In this document: positions 47,531 to 60,893 of the stretch, piece by piece
Numbering within the stretch: the first letter of the stretch is position 1
Layout: each line of letters starts with the position of its first letter
Origin: Malurus cyaneus samueli
Lineage: Eukaryota; Chordata; Aves; Passeriformes; Maluridae
Reading direction: 5' to 3'
Length of the DNA stretch: 64,000 nucleotides
NCBI GenBank assembly: GCA_009741485.1
Contig: VKON01002321.1
Coordinates: 166,815-230,814 of the forward strand
Program-made: the position numbers and the translations under genes
Notes under the pieces: model-generated
Told to the model about the DNA's origin: nothing
What the model saw: only the letters and a program-made list of their open reading frames with translations
Database searches by the model: none

Positions 47531-48979
47531 TCCACAAAAAAACCAAAAGAGGCCAAAAGATGCTGAACCCCACTGCAGGTGCAGCACCAGCACTTTCCAC
47601 ACCTTCCAGTTGGGTTTTCAGACAATTTCTGCTGCTGAGATCGACTCAGTGGGGCCACATTTTTGTTTTGGTTGCCAATTGGAAGCCACTGTTTTTATCC
47701 CCAAGTCCCCCAGCTCCTGTTTCCCCGCAGCTCTTTCAGATTTCCTTTCCCAGCCCCATTTTCAAGGTGTATCATTATTTTTAACAGTCACTCCCATTTT
47801 ATCATCATTCCCAGTGCCAATATCCATGCATTTGAACCGGGTAATTTAAAGGAGAAATAAAATCCTCGCAGGGGGAGCTAGATTGCTTCTCCTGGAGCAA
47901 ATATTTTGGGGTAATATCTGCCATGTGGGAAAAGCTGGTGCGTCCCAGTGAAAGGAAAAACAATCCCAAATTATCTGGGGAAAGAAACTCCACAGAGTAG
48001 ACAGAATCCCCAGAAAATAAGGAGAAAATTCCAGTTTTTAGGGGTTTTTTTTCCATAATATGGTGCAAATGCAGCACAGGTCGTTGAATTTAGGGAGAGG
48101 TTTCCCCCACTGATCCACCTTGCTGCCTCTGCTGGCCATGGGGTTTTTTTATTGCCTCATCACCCAGTGACAGCCAAAAAATGAGATTTTCTCCCATTTC
48201 TCCCAACAGGGAGAGTTCAACATTCCTTCTCATCGTCCTGCTCCAGGCTGGCTCCAAAACCCATCCATGGTGAGGGGAATCAGGGATGGAACAGGGGAGG
48301 GATCCTGAGCTCACCCTTCACAGATTTTAGACCTTCACAACTGAACGAAAATGAAAATCTGAAATCAGCCCTCACAGTCCAAAAAATGCAGTTTTCCCCC
48401 TTTCCTTGAAGAAAACAAACTCCTGAGCAGTTTTTGTGACAGCAAATTGATTAATGCAGCAGCAAACCAAAGGTTTGTTTGTTGAAAAGCACAGATTTTT
48501 AATTTGTGGGATTGTCCCTCAACCCTAAAGGACAACACGCTGCAAACTGGGAGAGGGAGAAACCAGACCTGCTTGGGATTAGGAAGAGACAGGAGGAATA
48601 AAAAGAGCATCTGACACCAAAATAAAACTATTTTGGTCACTGCCGTCTCTCTTACTCTAAATGAAGCAATTGTGGGCTACGTTTGTTTTGCATTCATAAT
48701 TAGCAGACGGAACAGATGGCAAAGGCGTCACTTAAAGCCACACGTCGGACAAAATAACCCAGGCTGCCAGTGCTGGTTTGAGATGGGAACTGGGAATACT
48801 TTCCCCTCTTCTTCCCGTTGAAATGCAGCCCGGAGAAAGGGTTTGAAAGGTTTTTAAAATTAGAGAATGTTGCATGGAGCAGGGGATTCGGGGCAGGAAT
48901 GAGCACGTTGTGTTCGGGAAAGGGTGATGGGTGCGGGAGAAAAGGGTGGAGAATGGATGGGGAGGGAGGGGAAAACGGG

Positions 48980-49255
48980 ATGAGAAGGGAAATTGGGATG
49001 GGAGGGGAAATTGATGGGAAGGGAAAATTGGGATGGGAAGGGAAAACGGGGATGGAAATGGAAAACTGGAGTGGGTAGAGAAAATTGGGATGGGAACAGA
49101 AAATTGGGATGGGATCAGAAAATCGGGATGGAAATGGAAAACTGGGATGGGAAGAGAAAATAGGGATGGGGACAGAAAATTGGGATGGGAACAGAAAATT
49201 GGGATGGGAACAGAAAATTGGGATGGGAATGGAAAACTGGGATGGGAACGAGCAG
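48980..49255. repeat. Minisatellite, ~19-20 bp units (A2 copy, expanded)
   Basis: Inverted counterpart of 40,520-40,665 with about twice as many units of cagaaaattgggatgggaa and extra unit variants (gaaaactggagtgggtagag, aaatcgggatggaaatgg). Confidence 0.92.
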
Positions 49256-49344
49256 AGAATTGCCAGGAATGCCACAAGGGGCTTGGAAAAACATTAGGTC
49301 CCTCCTGCCTTTAGTTCTGGGCTGCAGGCAGGGCCTACCCTGAG

Positions 49345-49510
49345 CATCCCTGGCATTTGGACCTGGATTTCAGAAAAGAGAAAAAGGTATTTGGACCTGG
49401 AGTTCATATAAGAGAAAAAGGCATTTGCACCTTTATTTTAGAAAAGAGAAAAAGGCATTTGGACCTGGATTTCAGAAAAGTAAAAAAGGGCATTTGGAGC
49501 TGGATTTCCC
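49345..49510. repeat. Minisatellite, ~33-46 bp units (A2 copy)
   Basis: Inverted counterpart of 40,225-40,425 with one unit fewer. Confidence 0.88.
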
Positions 49511-51023
49511 AGGAGCAGGACAATGGGATGATCCCATGGGCACACAGGGTCCCAGGCTGTATGATCGTGGTGTCTCCACCCACAGGTGTCATTCCCATTC
49601 AATATTTACCCTGTAGTGACCTTTGGGGCATCAATTACAACTTTTGGGACATCCAGAAGAGGGGAAAGAGGGGCAGAGATGGATCTCAATGCACACAGAG
49701 GTTTTTCAAACCCCTCAAAACTGAAGCATTGCCTTGAGGGGTTCACCTTTGGGCACAGAGCTCCTGAAATTCTTTAGGATTTCCTGCTGTGTGGGGTCCT
49801 CCTGTTTCTTCCTGGTGGGGATTTTCCCTGGGATGTGCAGCACCTCTTCCATGGGCTCTCAGGTGCCATAAAAAATGCACCATTGACATAAAATTCTCAC
49901 TTACCTCATCCCTAATCATGATTTCAAGGAGATGAGGTAACCAAATTCACCACCAATAAATTTATCATCATTGTCCAACCCCACTCTTTTATCATTATTT
50001 CATTAAACTTGTTCACTTAATGAGTTTATGGCACTTTAAATAATGATTCTCTCGCTCTGAATTCCAACTTGAATTCCAAATACCCCACTGGGAAGACTCT
50101 GACTTGGGATGAGATGTCTGCAGCCACTTCCCATCTCCCAAAAGAAGGGATATGTGCCAGTACTCCTGGAAATTCCCACACTGGAAGCCCCCAGGTATGT
50201 TTTTTTCTAAGCTCAAAGAAATAGGCTGAGCTTAAGAATGGCTGAGCCACTCTCCCAGCCTCTGGAAAATCAAACTTTTTCCTGGTTTTTGCATCTCTGA
50301 GGATGCTGGAAAACCTCAGAATTGGGTATTTCCAGTGATTTTGACAGCAAAACTCTAACATTGTTTGGGGCTTACAAAATACAGATATTAAAAGCCCCCT
50401 GATCTCAACATTAAGACGTATTTTCTGATAACAAATTGAAGGTTCCTTTGGCTTTCCTTAATTCTATAAATTCCTGCCCAAATTTCTCAGGAGGGCGGAA
50501 CGTGAATCCCTTCAAACGTACCCAGGCAGCACCAAATAAAATAATAATTAATAGGTGACTCAGATAAAAGCTTTCCATCTCAGGGCAGAGGGAAGTATTA
50601 GTTAATTAATCATCAAGTTGGCATTAACTTATCTTTTGGCACCTCCGAGAAAATGTAAATCTGAAACGAGCTGGGGGTGGCGGTGTGTGGAAACAAAGGA
50701 AGAAGAAGCCAACAATAGTTTTGGAAATGGATGACAAAACCCAAATGTTCTGCCTGGATGCTGCTAAATTAAGCTCTGTGTTATCAGGGCAAAGATTAGG
50801 AAAAGAGAGATTTTTCTCGGAACCTGAAGTTGCATTTTGGAGCGGGATGTGACAGCAGGAGGGGAGAAAAGAGGATTCACTCACCGTGAAAATGAGCGGG
50901 AATACAAAAAAAAAAAAAAATTCTGCTCGGTTCTTGGTTTGCCCCAAAGCGGTTCTGTGGGGGAAAAGAAGAAAGGAGAGCGTTCGTTTATTGTGTAGGA
51001 GATGAAGAAGTGATCCCCACCCT

Positions 51024-51068
51024 CCCTCCATCCCAGGCTCCATCCAATCCATCTTTGCCTTCAGCCCT
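51024..51068. other. 45 bp insertion in A2 relative to A1
   Basis: Between ccaccct and ttttgacc, A2 holds 45 extra bases that A1 lacks. A ccct microhomology lies at both edges. Too long for a simple base-calling indel. Confidence 0.85.
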
Positions 51069-51569
51069 TTTTGACCAAATTGCCCTTTTTACCCCATTTC
51101 TAAGTGGAAAGGGCTCTGGTGGGATCCTGCCTTGAGCCAAACGCTCTTCTGGGAATTATTTTAGTGCAAAAAGGATGAGAAAACTTGTTTTCCCACCTTC
51201 CATCAGAGGCTCCCAGCTGCTGAACAAAGATGGGAGATCATCAGATGGAATTGTGTTTTCTCCAATCGATTTTTTTGGCTCCTTTTGAGCAAAACTCCCT
51301 CTTTCAGAGAGAGGTCAGCTCCACAAACACAGCACAGCCCTCGATGGATGCACCAATTAATGCTTTGTCAAATCCTGCTCGAATTCAAACCATCCCAGCT
51401 GGCACTTTTACCCCAAATCCAGATGAGCAGCGGCGAGGGAAATGATTACATGCATTTCTTCCTCAACTCCAATTAATAAAATCAGCTCAGCCCCACGAAA
51501 AACGTTTTGCAACCACCTGTGGGTGTTTGTTGGATCAAAGGAGCTGCATTCCTTCCTGCCCAGGCACGG

Positions 51570-52140
51570 GCAGATCCCTTCCCCTGTGCGTGGGGGAAAA
51601 AAGCCATTTTATTCCCAAAGAATTGGGAATTAGGGAAAGTAGGAAGATTCCCTTAAACTATCTTTGCTTTTAGTTCAATGTATTCTATCTAGAATCAGCT
51701 GAAAACAACTCTTGGGGGGCCATGACCAGAAGGAAACTCAACACAGGGAAACCCCAGGAAATCCAGATATTCCACAAATCCACCTCCAGCACTCAAAAAA
51801 TCAAAGTATTCCCAATCAACGAGGGCAGATCCCTTCTCTGCCTGCTGGAGGATGGATGTATGTGTTGCTCCTCCAAAAAAACCATTTTATTCCCAAAGAA
51901 CTGGGAATTAGGGAAGGTAGAAAGAATCTCTTAAACTATTCTTGCCTTTAATTCAACATATCTTAACCAGCATCAACCCAAAAGAACCTTCCAAGACTCA
52001 TCCCAGACTCTCTGGGGTCCATAACCCAAAGGAAATTCATCACAGGGAAACTCCAGGAAATCAAGATATTCCACAAATCCACCTCCAGCACTCAAAAAAA
52101 AAAAAAAAAAATCAATGTATTCCCAATCAATGAGTCTGCT
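51570..52140. repeat. Tandem duplication, ~285 bp unit (A2 copy)
   Basis: Inverted counterpart of 37,652-38,205, with a ~20 bp A-run at about 52,093-52,111 in place of a shorter A tract in the sibling unit. Confidence 0.85.
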
Positions 52141-52560
52141 GAGGCACAGCACAGAGCCCACTGACCCTCTGCAATCCATCCAAACCAAAACTATCCCTTC
52201 CTGACATTCTCTTCCTTCTGTTTTTCTTTTTGCCCCAAAAGATGTGAAACCCAGCGTTCCAGCTGGAAATCCTGATCAAATGCACAAAAAACCACCAGGA
52301 CCTGGGTTTAGCTGCATCAAAGGCCATTCAGAGGCTGCATTTTTCCCCCAACTTGTCCAGCCATAACCAGTCAAAAATATGTCAAAAGGGAGGCAAAATG
52401 ATCCTGGATTTCTCCAGAAAAAGAAGATGCAGCTTTGGGTGTTGTGGGGATTACTTTTCCTCCATTAAACCTTGCATCCATTAATTTCATTTCGAGAATG
52501 AAACAGCTTTTTTTTCTCTTTTTTTCCTTTTTTTTCCCCTTTCCTTTCTCTCTTTTTCTT

Positions 52561-52592
<32 letters not shown>

Positions 52593-55500
52593 CCTTTTTT
52601 GACGAGCGAGGCATTAGATGTGCAGGAGTTGTTCTGCAAGCCAAAACACGCTCCCTTCTCATTCACAACACTGAGCTGCTCGGCTGTTAAACAGCCGATT
52701 ATCATGAATGAAGTGGGTGTAACTTCCTTGAAATCCTCCAAAGACCTGTCAAAGCACAGCTACCGCAGCTCCCTTTTCTCCTCGGAGCGCACAGATCGTC
52801 GCTTTAATTGTTCTCCCCACACCGATCCCCAAACGCACTGGATTCAAAGCACAATTTTTTTTTTTATATTACTTTTTTTTGGAAGGAGGAAAGGGTGGGG
52901 AACGATGCCTCAGGATGAGAGGGGGAAAGTGGAGCTTCGTTTGCACCGTCGAGTTTAGGTTTTCTTGTGGGATCTAAATTAAGCTCGATCCCTTTGAAAA
53001 GCGTGGCAGACAAAACCCTACAAATCAAAGCCCCGGCCTGGTTTGCGTGGATAATCGAGAGCCTCAGGCTCTTTTTCCAAGAGGAAACGTTTAACCTTAA
53101 AGAGAAGAGGACTCATGGTCAATGTGTTGGCCAAGGACTTCCAAAACTTAAATTTGACTCATTTTTTTCCCTTCTCTACCCCCTTCCCAACTTTTTTTTT
53201 GCCCCAGTGTTGCCACTTTGCTGATATTGCAAATTTGAGCCAAGAGCCTGAAAAGCTGCACCAATAAACAGTCTGAGAACTGGTTTAATATCAAGATCTT
53301 CCCAAGGATGATCATTATCTTCAAAAAAAGTCCTGCAGTATCTCAGCCATTCCTCTCATCCCACTTCAGGACACCAGAGGATGGATCTCAGCCAGCAATA
53401 AATTGTGATCTCATCACTGACCCACCAAATATCCTCTTGCCTAAACACTTTTACAGCCTGGAAAGCTTCAGAAAACTCACTGAAAAAAACCCCAAAACCA
53501 CGAGGACCAACACACTTAACAAAGTTTAGTCTCAGGAAGAGCTGGGGAAAGTGGTACCAAGGAAAACATTAAAATTTTCCTCTTTCAGCTCAGATTCTCT
53601 GCTAAATCTCATTACGTCTCCCACAACCAAAACATCAACAACAAATCTTGATGGTGGTTTTGTGACAACAGCTTTTACACATCCCTTAACAGCTCTAACG
53701 TTTACAAAGGCTGGTGTTTGGGGGAAAAAAAAACATAAATATTTGTCCAGCTTTGTGGAAAACTCCAAACTTGGAACCCATTGCAGCCAAACCCAGAGAG
53801 AGCAGCGCTTCCCACCTGCTGCTGGTTTTTATCGCAGAGGGGTGATGCCCATCTGGGAATATTTGAAAGGACATGGATCCTACAGAAATGCTGTCCCCTC
53901 TCCTTTAAACTCCCGTGCAGAGAGCTGGAGGTGCCCACAGCAACTCTGTCTCACAAAAATCCACATTTCCTCCTCATCAGCAAAGGGAATCATAAGAACC
54001 CATCCCAAGGGATGACTCTGCTGCCACAAGAGAGGGAATTTTGACCGTGGTTTTGAACGCAGAGAGAGCTGGCTGACACACGGGCAGATTGCATTTTCAC
54101 TCTCATGCCCACCACGGGCACAAGGATTCATTTCTTGAAGAAATGAATTTACCTTGAGCTGGCTTTGAGCTGCATCTGTGGCTGCATTGCTGGGAGATGG
54201 GTCAGTGGCTCTGACTCACCCCGCGCAGGACACGTTTGTAAACTGACCCACCATTGACAAAATTGTCTCTTTCTTCGTTTGGAGGAGGCGAGATGAGGCA
54301 TAGGTTGCTCGTCTGATTCATTTCCTGGGGAAATTTTTACTCCCTGCGTCTTTTTTTTTTTCTTTCGGTCCTTATTCAGTCAGCGAGTAGTGAAGTGATT
54401 AATGCAAAATCCATTCTTGACAAGAGTGGAAGGATTCATTCAAATTCTTTTAAAATCAGCGCTTAATTAATTGCTTAGAAAAACAACCCATTGCCAAAAA
54501 TGTGGGGGGTTGGTTGCTTTTTTTTTTTTCTTCCTTTCCTTTCCTTTTTTTATTTTTTTTTTCCAGTTGAGCAAGCTTTTTCAGTTGAGAAACTAATTAC
54601 AGGCAACGGCACACAGCGAAATGCACGAAGGAAAAACCTGGCAAAACCTTTTTGAAATCAGCCCCTCGGGAAGGAAGAATTAGGAACCTGGACAGGGCTC
54701 CAGGGCAGCTCCAGCTCTCCTCCTTCTTCACTTCCATCCAGTCCTGCTCCTCTCTCCCACCCTGCAGAAATCCTGGACAGCTGGGTCTCTTACAGTGATC
54801 GGGAAATTCAAAGTGCCAGAAATAAAAGCTGAGGCACAGAGAGTCCTGTGGGAACTGCTGTAAGTTTCTTGAGCATTTTCTCTCCCTGATTATTCGTATC
54901 AAGGCAGAACTAACCAAGTCCAGATCGGGATGGGGTCGGGAACAACCCCTGGGGTTTGCAAGGCTGGGCAGGGCTTGGCACCCAGGATCAGGCTCATTTC
55001 TCCATCCTGCTGGGTGGAAAGCCCAACCTACAAAATTCAGGAGAAAAATGAGCACGTCCTTTCCCTTCATTCCTTTCCCCTGTCTCTCTCTCTCTCCACA
55101 TTCCTCTCCTCTCGCCTTTTCCACAGCGAGCGCTGAATGATGGGATTTTTGACATCAGAGGAAAGTCATCCCTCCTCCACTCCCCCAGCTCCTGGCTGTT
55201 TCCTCCTCAGCCACTCTGCTCGTTTTTGTGCTCCATTCTCAACCAGAGCCTGGCACCAGTGATCCCACCACGCAGCATCTCCCTGAGCACCCCAAACGCT
55301 GCCCCGAGCTGGGTGCGCTCACCCTGGTAGCCCCAAACGGCCTTCAAGGCTCATTCTGGAGCAAAATCATGGTTTAGCCAAGGTAAAGGGAGCTCTGTTT
55401 GCTCAGAGAGCTCAGCCCAGCCCCTGCAGGGAGAAACCGGGTTGGAGATGAGTGGAAACGTGGCTGGGAAAGTTTTGCCTTCGCCGCCACAATGAGCTGA

Positions 55501-58500
55501 AATGTTCGGCAGTTCATGCCCTCTCTCCTGCAGCTCCTCCAGCCCTTTGATTTATTATCTGCAGCCAGACTGAGAATGACCCCATCCCACTGCAGCCAGC
55601 CAAGGACAGATGAGACGCTTGTTCAGCTCGGTGTATTTTCTGATCCCAATAAATACCCCGTTAATTATCATAAGCTGCCAGGCACCTGCCATAAGTTGTT
55701 TATGAAAGAATAGCATGAACCAAGCCGGGTTTTTTTCCACGCGCATTTCCTCCTCAAACAACCCCGGCGGGAGTCAATTCCAGCTGGAAGGAGGGAGCGG
55801 TGACCAGGGCTCCTGACCCCACACACACCAGCCAGGAACCGCGTCCGCGGTGACTCAGGAGCGGCTCTGACTCACGGAGCTCCTCCGCTTCCTCCTTGCT
55901 CCGGGGGGCGGAGTCGGAATTTCCTGCTGGCCCTCGCCCTGTAAATCACCACGTCCTGTTGGAGCAGCGCTGCTGGAGGTCAGGAGTGGGAGAAATGGGG
56001 CTGCTGCCCAGTCCACCTGCTCTGGAACAGCGGGGATGGGAGCTCCATCCCGTCCTGGTGCTGGGAAGACAACAGAGGCACCACAGCAGGAGCCGGGGTC
56101 TCCTTGCTCTGACCTCCAATCCCTGAGAACCTCATTGGAACCACACATGGTCCACCAGCAACCCAGGAACACAATTCTCCTCCTCCAAACTCATGAACAA
56201 CTCAGATTTACCCCAGGAGAATCACCCCAGGTGATTTCTCTGCCTTTCTTCAAAGCGACACCACAAATGAGAAGAGAAGCCCTAAAAAACTCCATCAGTT
56301 ATGCCTAAAGAGCTGAAGGTGAAAACCAAAATGCTGGGCGGAGGTCCTGGGGACAAATTAAACCCTGTGGAAGTCTTCCCATCTGTCCTTCGAAAAAGCT
56401 GAGCTTAATTCCAGTTGAGGTTGGGAAGATTTCACTGTCGTGGAAGAATTCAGGGATGAGCTGTGCCACGATGGCCCTGAGAAAAGCCCGTGGATAAATG
56501 TGAGAAAGCGGTCCGTGGATAATCAGGAAGGGAATTAAGCTTTTCAGCCCTGTGAAGATCACTTTCTAGAGCAGAGCCAACTGGCCAAAATCAGGGTTTG
56601 AAATCACAAACGGAGTGGTGGAAAGGAGAAGGGTGCTGATGGTGCTCAGAGGGATTCCTGGTTGTACTCCAGGGATGGTGACACAGGACCAAGCTTAATT
56701 TTCACAAAAGCACATCCAGGATGAAAAAAACAAGCTCAGCACATCTTGGCAGTTGTTCCTTGAGACTCCACGAAGCTGACAGACAGATTTATTCCCAGCT
56801 TCACCTGGTACCTGGCCACTTTGAAGAGTTTTAATCCCTCCACTCAGAGAAAATTAAAACACCACCAGTGACAAATAACCTGAGATGACAAGATAACAGC
56901 ACCTACCACGATGGGGATAAAATCCCCTGCCAGAAAGAGGGTGGGACTTATAAAACTCTGTCTATTTTCAGTCCTGCACTTTTATACTGCTTTCATTTCA
57001 CCCAGAGCTGAATCTGCTTTAATTATTACAGAGAAAACTGTCCCCGTGTCCAGCCAAGAGAGACAAAAAGAGAGATCCCCACTCCAGCCCAGAGCTGCTA
57101 AAAACATTCATGGCACTGCCACTGCCAGGGGAGTTTGTGGATGGTCAGACCTGAAAGGATTTTGGCACATCCTAAAAAATATTACAGTTTTTGAGAGAGA
57201 TCAGTTGGTTCCCATCAGAATTTCAAGTTTTTTTCTAAAGGATGATGGCTCTTGGAGCATCTTTTGGAGCATATCATTATCTGGGCATCGAAAAGTTGCG
57301 CAAAAATGTCCATGAGGAACACAGACAGGTTAACCTGGTGCGATGACAAGGAGATTAAACCCAAGGTTTTGTCCAAAATGAAGGCATTTTTATCAAAGGT
57401 AATTTCCCCCCTTCAAGCCCTCCTGAAGGACAGTGGGTGGTTTCCCATCGCTCAGTGTCTCCAAACCAAGGCTGGGTGGTTTTTATCCACTCAGATGCAG
57501 CTCAGGCTGCTCAGGGCAGCCTTTTGGCCAGCAGTGGCCAGAGGTCGGAGCAGCCTCTGCTGAGGATCCTGGATGGTTCCAGCTCTCACCCACGGCCTCC
57601 CCAGCAGCATTTGTTGTTCACAGCCAGCCTGCTTCCCCACGGATGACCAGAGTGACCCTGCTTAGATTACAAAAGTTAAAGGGTCCAGAAGTGAGGAAAA
57701 CAGGAAATCCAAACAGTGAAAATCTCAGCAATAACGTTTCCTAACAAAGACCTTCAGATCTCACTCCGGGCCAGCAGCTGGTCTTGGTGACGTCCAGAAA
57801 GGGCCATGTTTAGTGTGGTCTTTCTGCCACTTATTTTTACCCTGTTTATTTTTCTATACTGTGACATTTTCCTCCTTTTTTTTTTAAAAGGCCTGGTCAT
57901 AAACGAGGGCGCTAATCCAGACCTAAGAAAACAGACGCGAACGCACGTACCCCATGTGCTTCCATGACATGGAATTTTCCCTACAGAAAACCAAATTGCT
58001 CCACTTAAACCCCCTTTTGGGGCCCACAAAATTAGGATTAAATCCCGCAGAGATCTGAAATGTGATGATCCACAGCTTCGTCTCTTGCACCACGACCTCT
58101 GTGGCCGCAAAGCAGCTCCAAACATGATCCTGGTGAGGAATCATGAGCTTAATTTGAAGAAAAATATCATGTTTGTTTGTTTTAGTGCTTCTGCATGTTA
58201 GGCCTCACCCAAACTCCTGCCCAAATTCCTCCACGAGTTGGGCTGGAGGCTGCTGTGGGCCAAATCCGTGGGTGGCACAAATTGGCATCGCTCCCGTGCC
58301 ATTGGATCATTCAGTGGAGACCTTGTCCTGGTTCTTCCCAGAGCCCGTTCTGGGAATTTGAGGAGCTTGGAGAGGCATTTTGAAGGCCTGGCTGTTTCCC
58401 GTTCAAATTTTAAATTTCATCCCGGGTGGTTTTGGGGGTGAAATTTGATTTTTCTTGCCCGGCAGGGCAGGTTTTTGCCATCACACTGCCATCTAGTGCT

Positions 58501-59989
58501 GCGAGCTCGCAAGGGAAAAGAGCCCGGACCCGCTGGGGCGACCACCGGCGAGAGCCCAGCTCCGAAAAAAAGGGTTCCAGAAATAAATAAATCCCAGTTA
58601 ATTAAACAGAATCACCCGAGTGCGCGAGCAGTCGGTGGGCTCTCAACCACTCATGGCAAGGGAAAAACCCTTCCAATGGAATTTTATCCATCATCCAGCT
58701 GTTCTGCTGGTGGGGGCGTTCAGGATGCGCAATTTTGAAACTGAAAGTGTCGCAAATTGCAGCCTGGTCGATCTGCCCCAAGGGTGTTATTGGTACCAGC
58801 CGAGCAGATTTCTTCACAAGGAGAACCCTCCTGCAAGCCCCTCAGTGCCTCTGGCCATTTCTCTCCCAGCTTTCCTGGATCTTTTCCTCAGCCCCAACTC
58901 CCTCCTGCCCTCAGCTCGTTTGTATCACAACATCTGGGCCAGATTTATTCTCTTTGTAATCGATTTCAGTGGTTTCCACCACGGGTTTTTTGGAGTCCCT
59001 CTCCACGGCCATCGCTGTGATCGGCATCCAAACCGGATTTTCCGAGCCAGAAAAACCTCAGAAAAACGTCACAGAAAAATCACAGAAAACCCTCCCCACG
59101 CTCAAGGACCGGGCAGCAAAAGTCAAAACTCAACACCGGAACCCGGGCAAGGCGACCTTTAGGAGTTAAAACCCCAATCCTGAGGTTTTTTTTCCTCCTG
59201 CCGAGGATGTTTTGAATGCGTGTCAGAGGGCGCGAAAGTGAGAGTGTCTGGAGGTGACCGACGGCTCGGCCTCGTAGGGGATGAATCACACGATAACACC
59301 ACAGCACATCCTGTGGGATCGGCGGCAGCCTCTATTTCTGGCACTGTGTCCCCGCTCTGCCGAGCGTTATTTGGGAAAAAAAAATTTAAAATTTGGTGGA
59401 AAAACCCAAACGGGAGGCAACGTGCCCGACATGGCTCTGTGGGTACCGGCCAAAATCCCTAAATCCTGAGAGCCCCAGGAGCTCTCAGACACCTCTGGGG
59501 TGAAGGATGGTGCTAATAGGGTCAGGGTGGATGGCTCTGCTCAGGGGATGTGTGTGAGCAGCAATTTTTGAGTTTTCTTGACTCACAGGGAGTGTCGGGG
59601 ATCCGGGAGGTTCTGGGTGCTGAGGGAATGAGCTCTGCAGTGCGGGGCAGATTTATCTCTGCCTGTTTTCCTTCTGGATTACTCCAAGGAACTAATTTCC
59701 CATTTTTCTTCCCTCTTTTTGGGTCTCTCTAGACCCGCAATCCACAACCCTGCAGCTCTTTGCGCTGCACCAGGAGGACACTCAGCTTCCTAAACACAGA
59801 ACGAGGATCTTTTAAGGTCTTTTCCTCAAACCACTCCACGATTCCACCCGTGGGAACCCAAACACGGCGCTGCCAGAGCAGCAGAGCCAAGCAGATTTTG
59901 GGATTGCAGGAAAACCACCGAGGATCTGCACCCGCCCAGCGGAAAAATCCAGCTTGGAACCCAGTTTGGAATTTCTCCAAACATCTCCA

Positions 59990-60290
59990 TCTCCTAAACC
60001 TTAACGGCTGTGGCTGCAGACCATCTTTGGGGTGCAGATGCAGTTTGGAGCCCAGTTTGGAGTTCTAAACACACATCTCCATCCCCTAAACTCCATGGTT
60101 GTGGTTCCAGATCACTTTAGGAACTCTAAATGCACATCTCCATCCTCTAAACTCCATGGCCGTGGTTCCAGACCATCTTTAGGGTGCAAAAATCTAGCTC
60201 TGAGCCCAGTTTGGAACTTCAAACACATATCTCCATCCCATAAACTCCATGGCTGTGGCCCCAGACCACTTTGGGGTGCAGATCCAGCTG
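59990..60290. repeat. Minisatellite, ~61 bp units (A2 copy)
   Basis: Inverted counterpart of 29,480-29,775 with the same unit order. Confidence 0.88.
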
Positions 60291-60805
60291 TTCCACACAT
60301 CCCTCCCTCAGGAAAGGTTTGCTGTAGGAACTGTGGGATACCCACACTCAGGGCAGAGGCCCTTCCCAAGGTGACGGCAGGATTTTGGCCTCTGTTTTGG
60401 GATTCTGGGTCTGAAACACCCACAAACAGAGCTCATATTCCAGTCATGATCCCACAAAGTTCAAGGGAAGCGTGGTGGAAACTCCCTGGGAAAAAATCAG
60501 GATATGGTGCAACAAAATTCCTACATGGAATGACACCAGGAAAAACCTCTAAATCCCATAAAACTCCATTCCAAACCTTCAGAACAAACGTTTTACCACT
60601 CATTTGAAACAACTTTTTACTTTGACTCAATAACTGAAGTATTATTTGTTGAGTCTTTATTTCTACATAGTTTGGCTTTACTCTTATTTTTTCATATTAT
60701 TTTAAAGAAAAACCCAATGTCGACACAGAATTTTAAATCCACCCCTAGTGAACACATATTGCATTTTTTTTATGTCATTTATAACGATGAATGGCAAATT
60801 CTGTG

Positions 60806-60893
60806 CTCCAAATTTGCTATGTTACTGTGCAATGTATATTATATCTTGTTGAAATGGGGCTGGGAAAAGGAAATCTGAAAGAGCTGCGGGGAA
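60806..60893. other. Breakpoint filler between A2 and B2
   Basis: About 43 bp match nothing else in the window. They are followed by most of a 48 bp segment (60,849-60,896) that is an exact direct copy of 61,057-61,104 within B2. Confidence 0.8.

Larger units (their letters stand above)
44906..47926. repeat. Inverted repeat B, left arm (B1)
   Basis: The reverse complement recurs at 60,894-64,000 (B2), reaching the window edge, so the repeat may continue. B1 overlaps A2 by about 106 bp (47,821-47,926), because B2 also contains that A-end segment. Most differences are single bases missing from B1. Candidate promoter, micro-exon and CR1 fragments inside are listed separately. Confidence 0.93.
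47821..60805. repeat. Large inverted repeat A, right arm (A2), 13.0 kb
   Basis: Reverse complement of 28,957-41,817. It is 124 bp longer than A1, through an expanded 20 bp minisatellite (48,980-49,255), a 45 bp insertion at 51,024-51,068, an A-run near 52,095 and small indels. It lacks one unit of the ~33-46 bp array. No protein-coding gene is seen. Candidate regulatory elements mirror those of A1. Confidence 0.95.
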
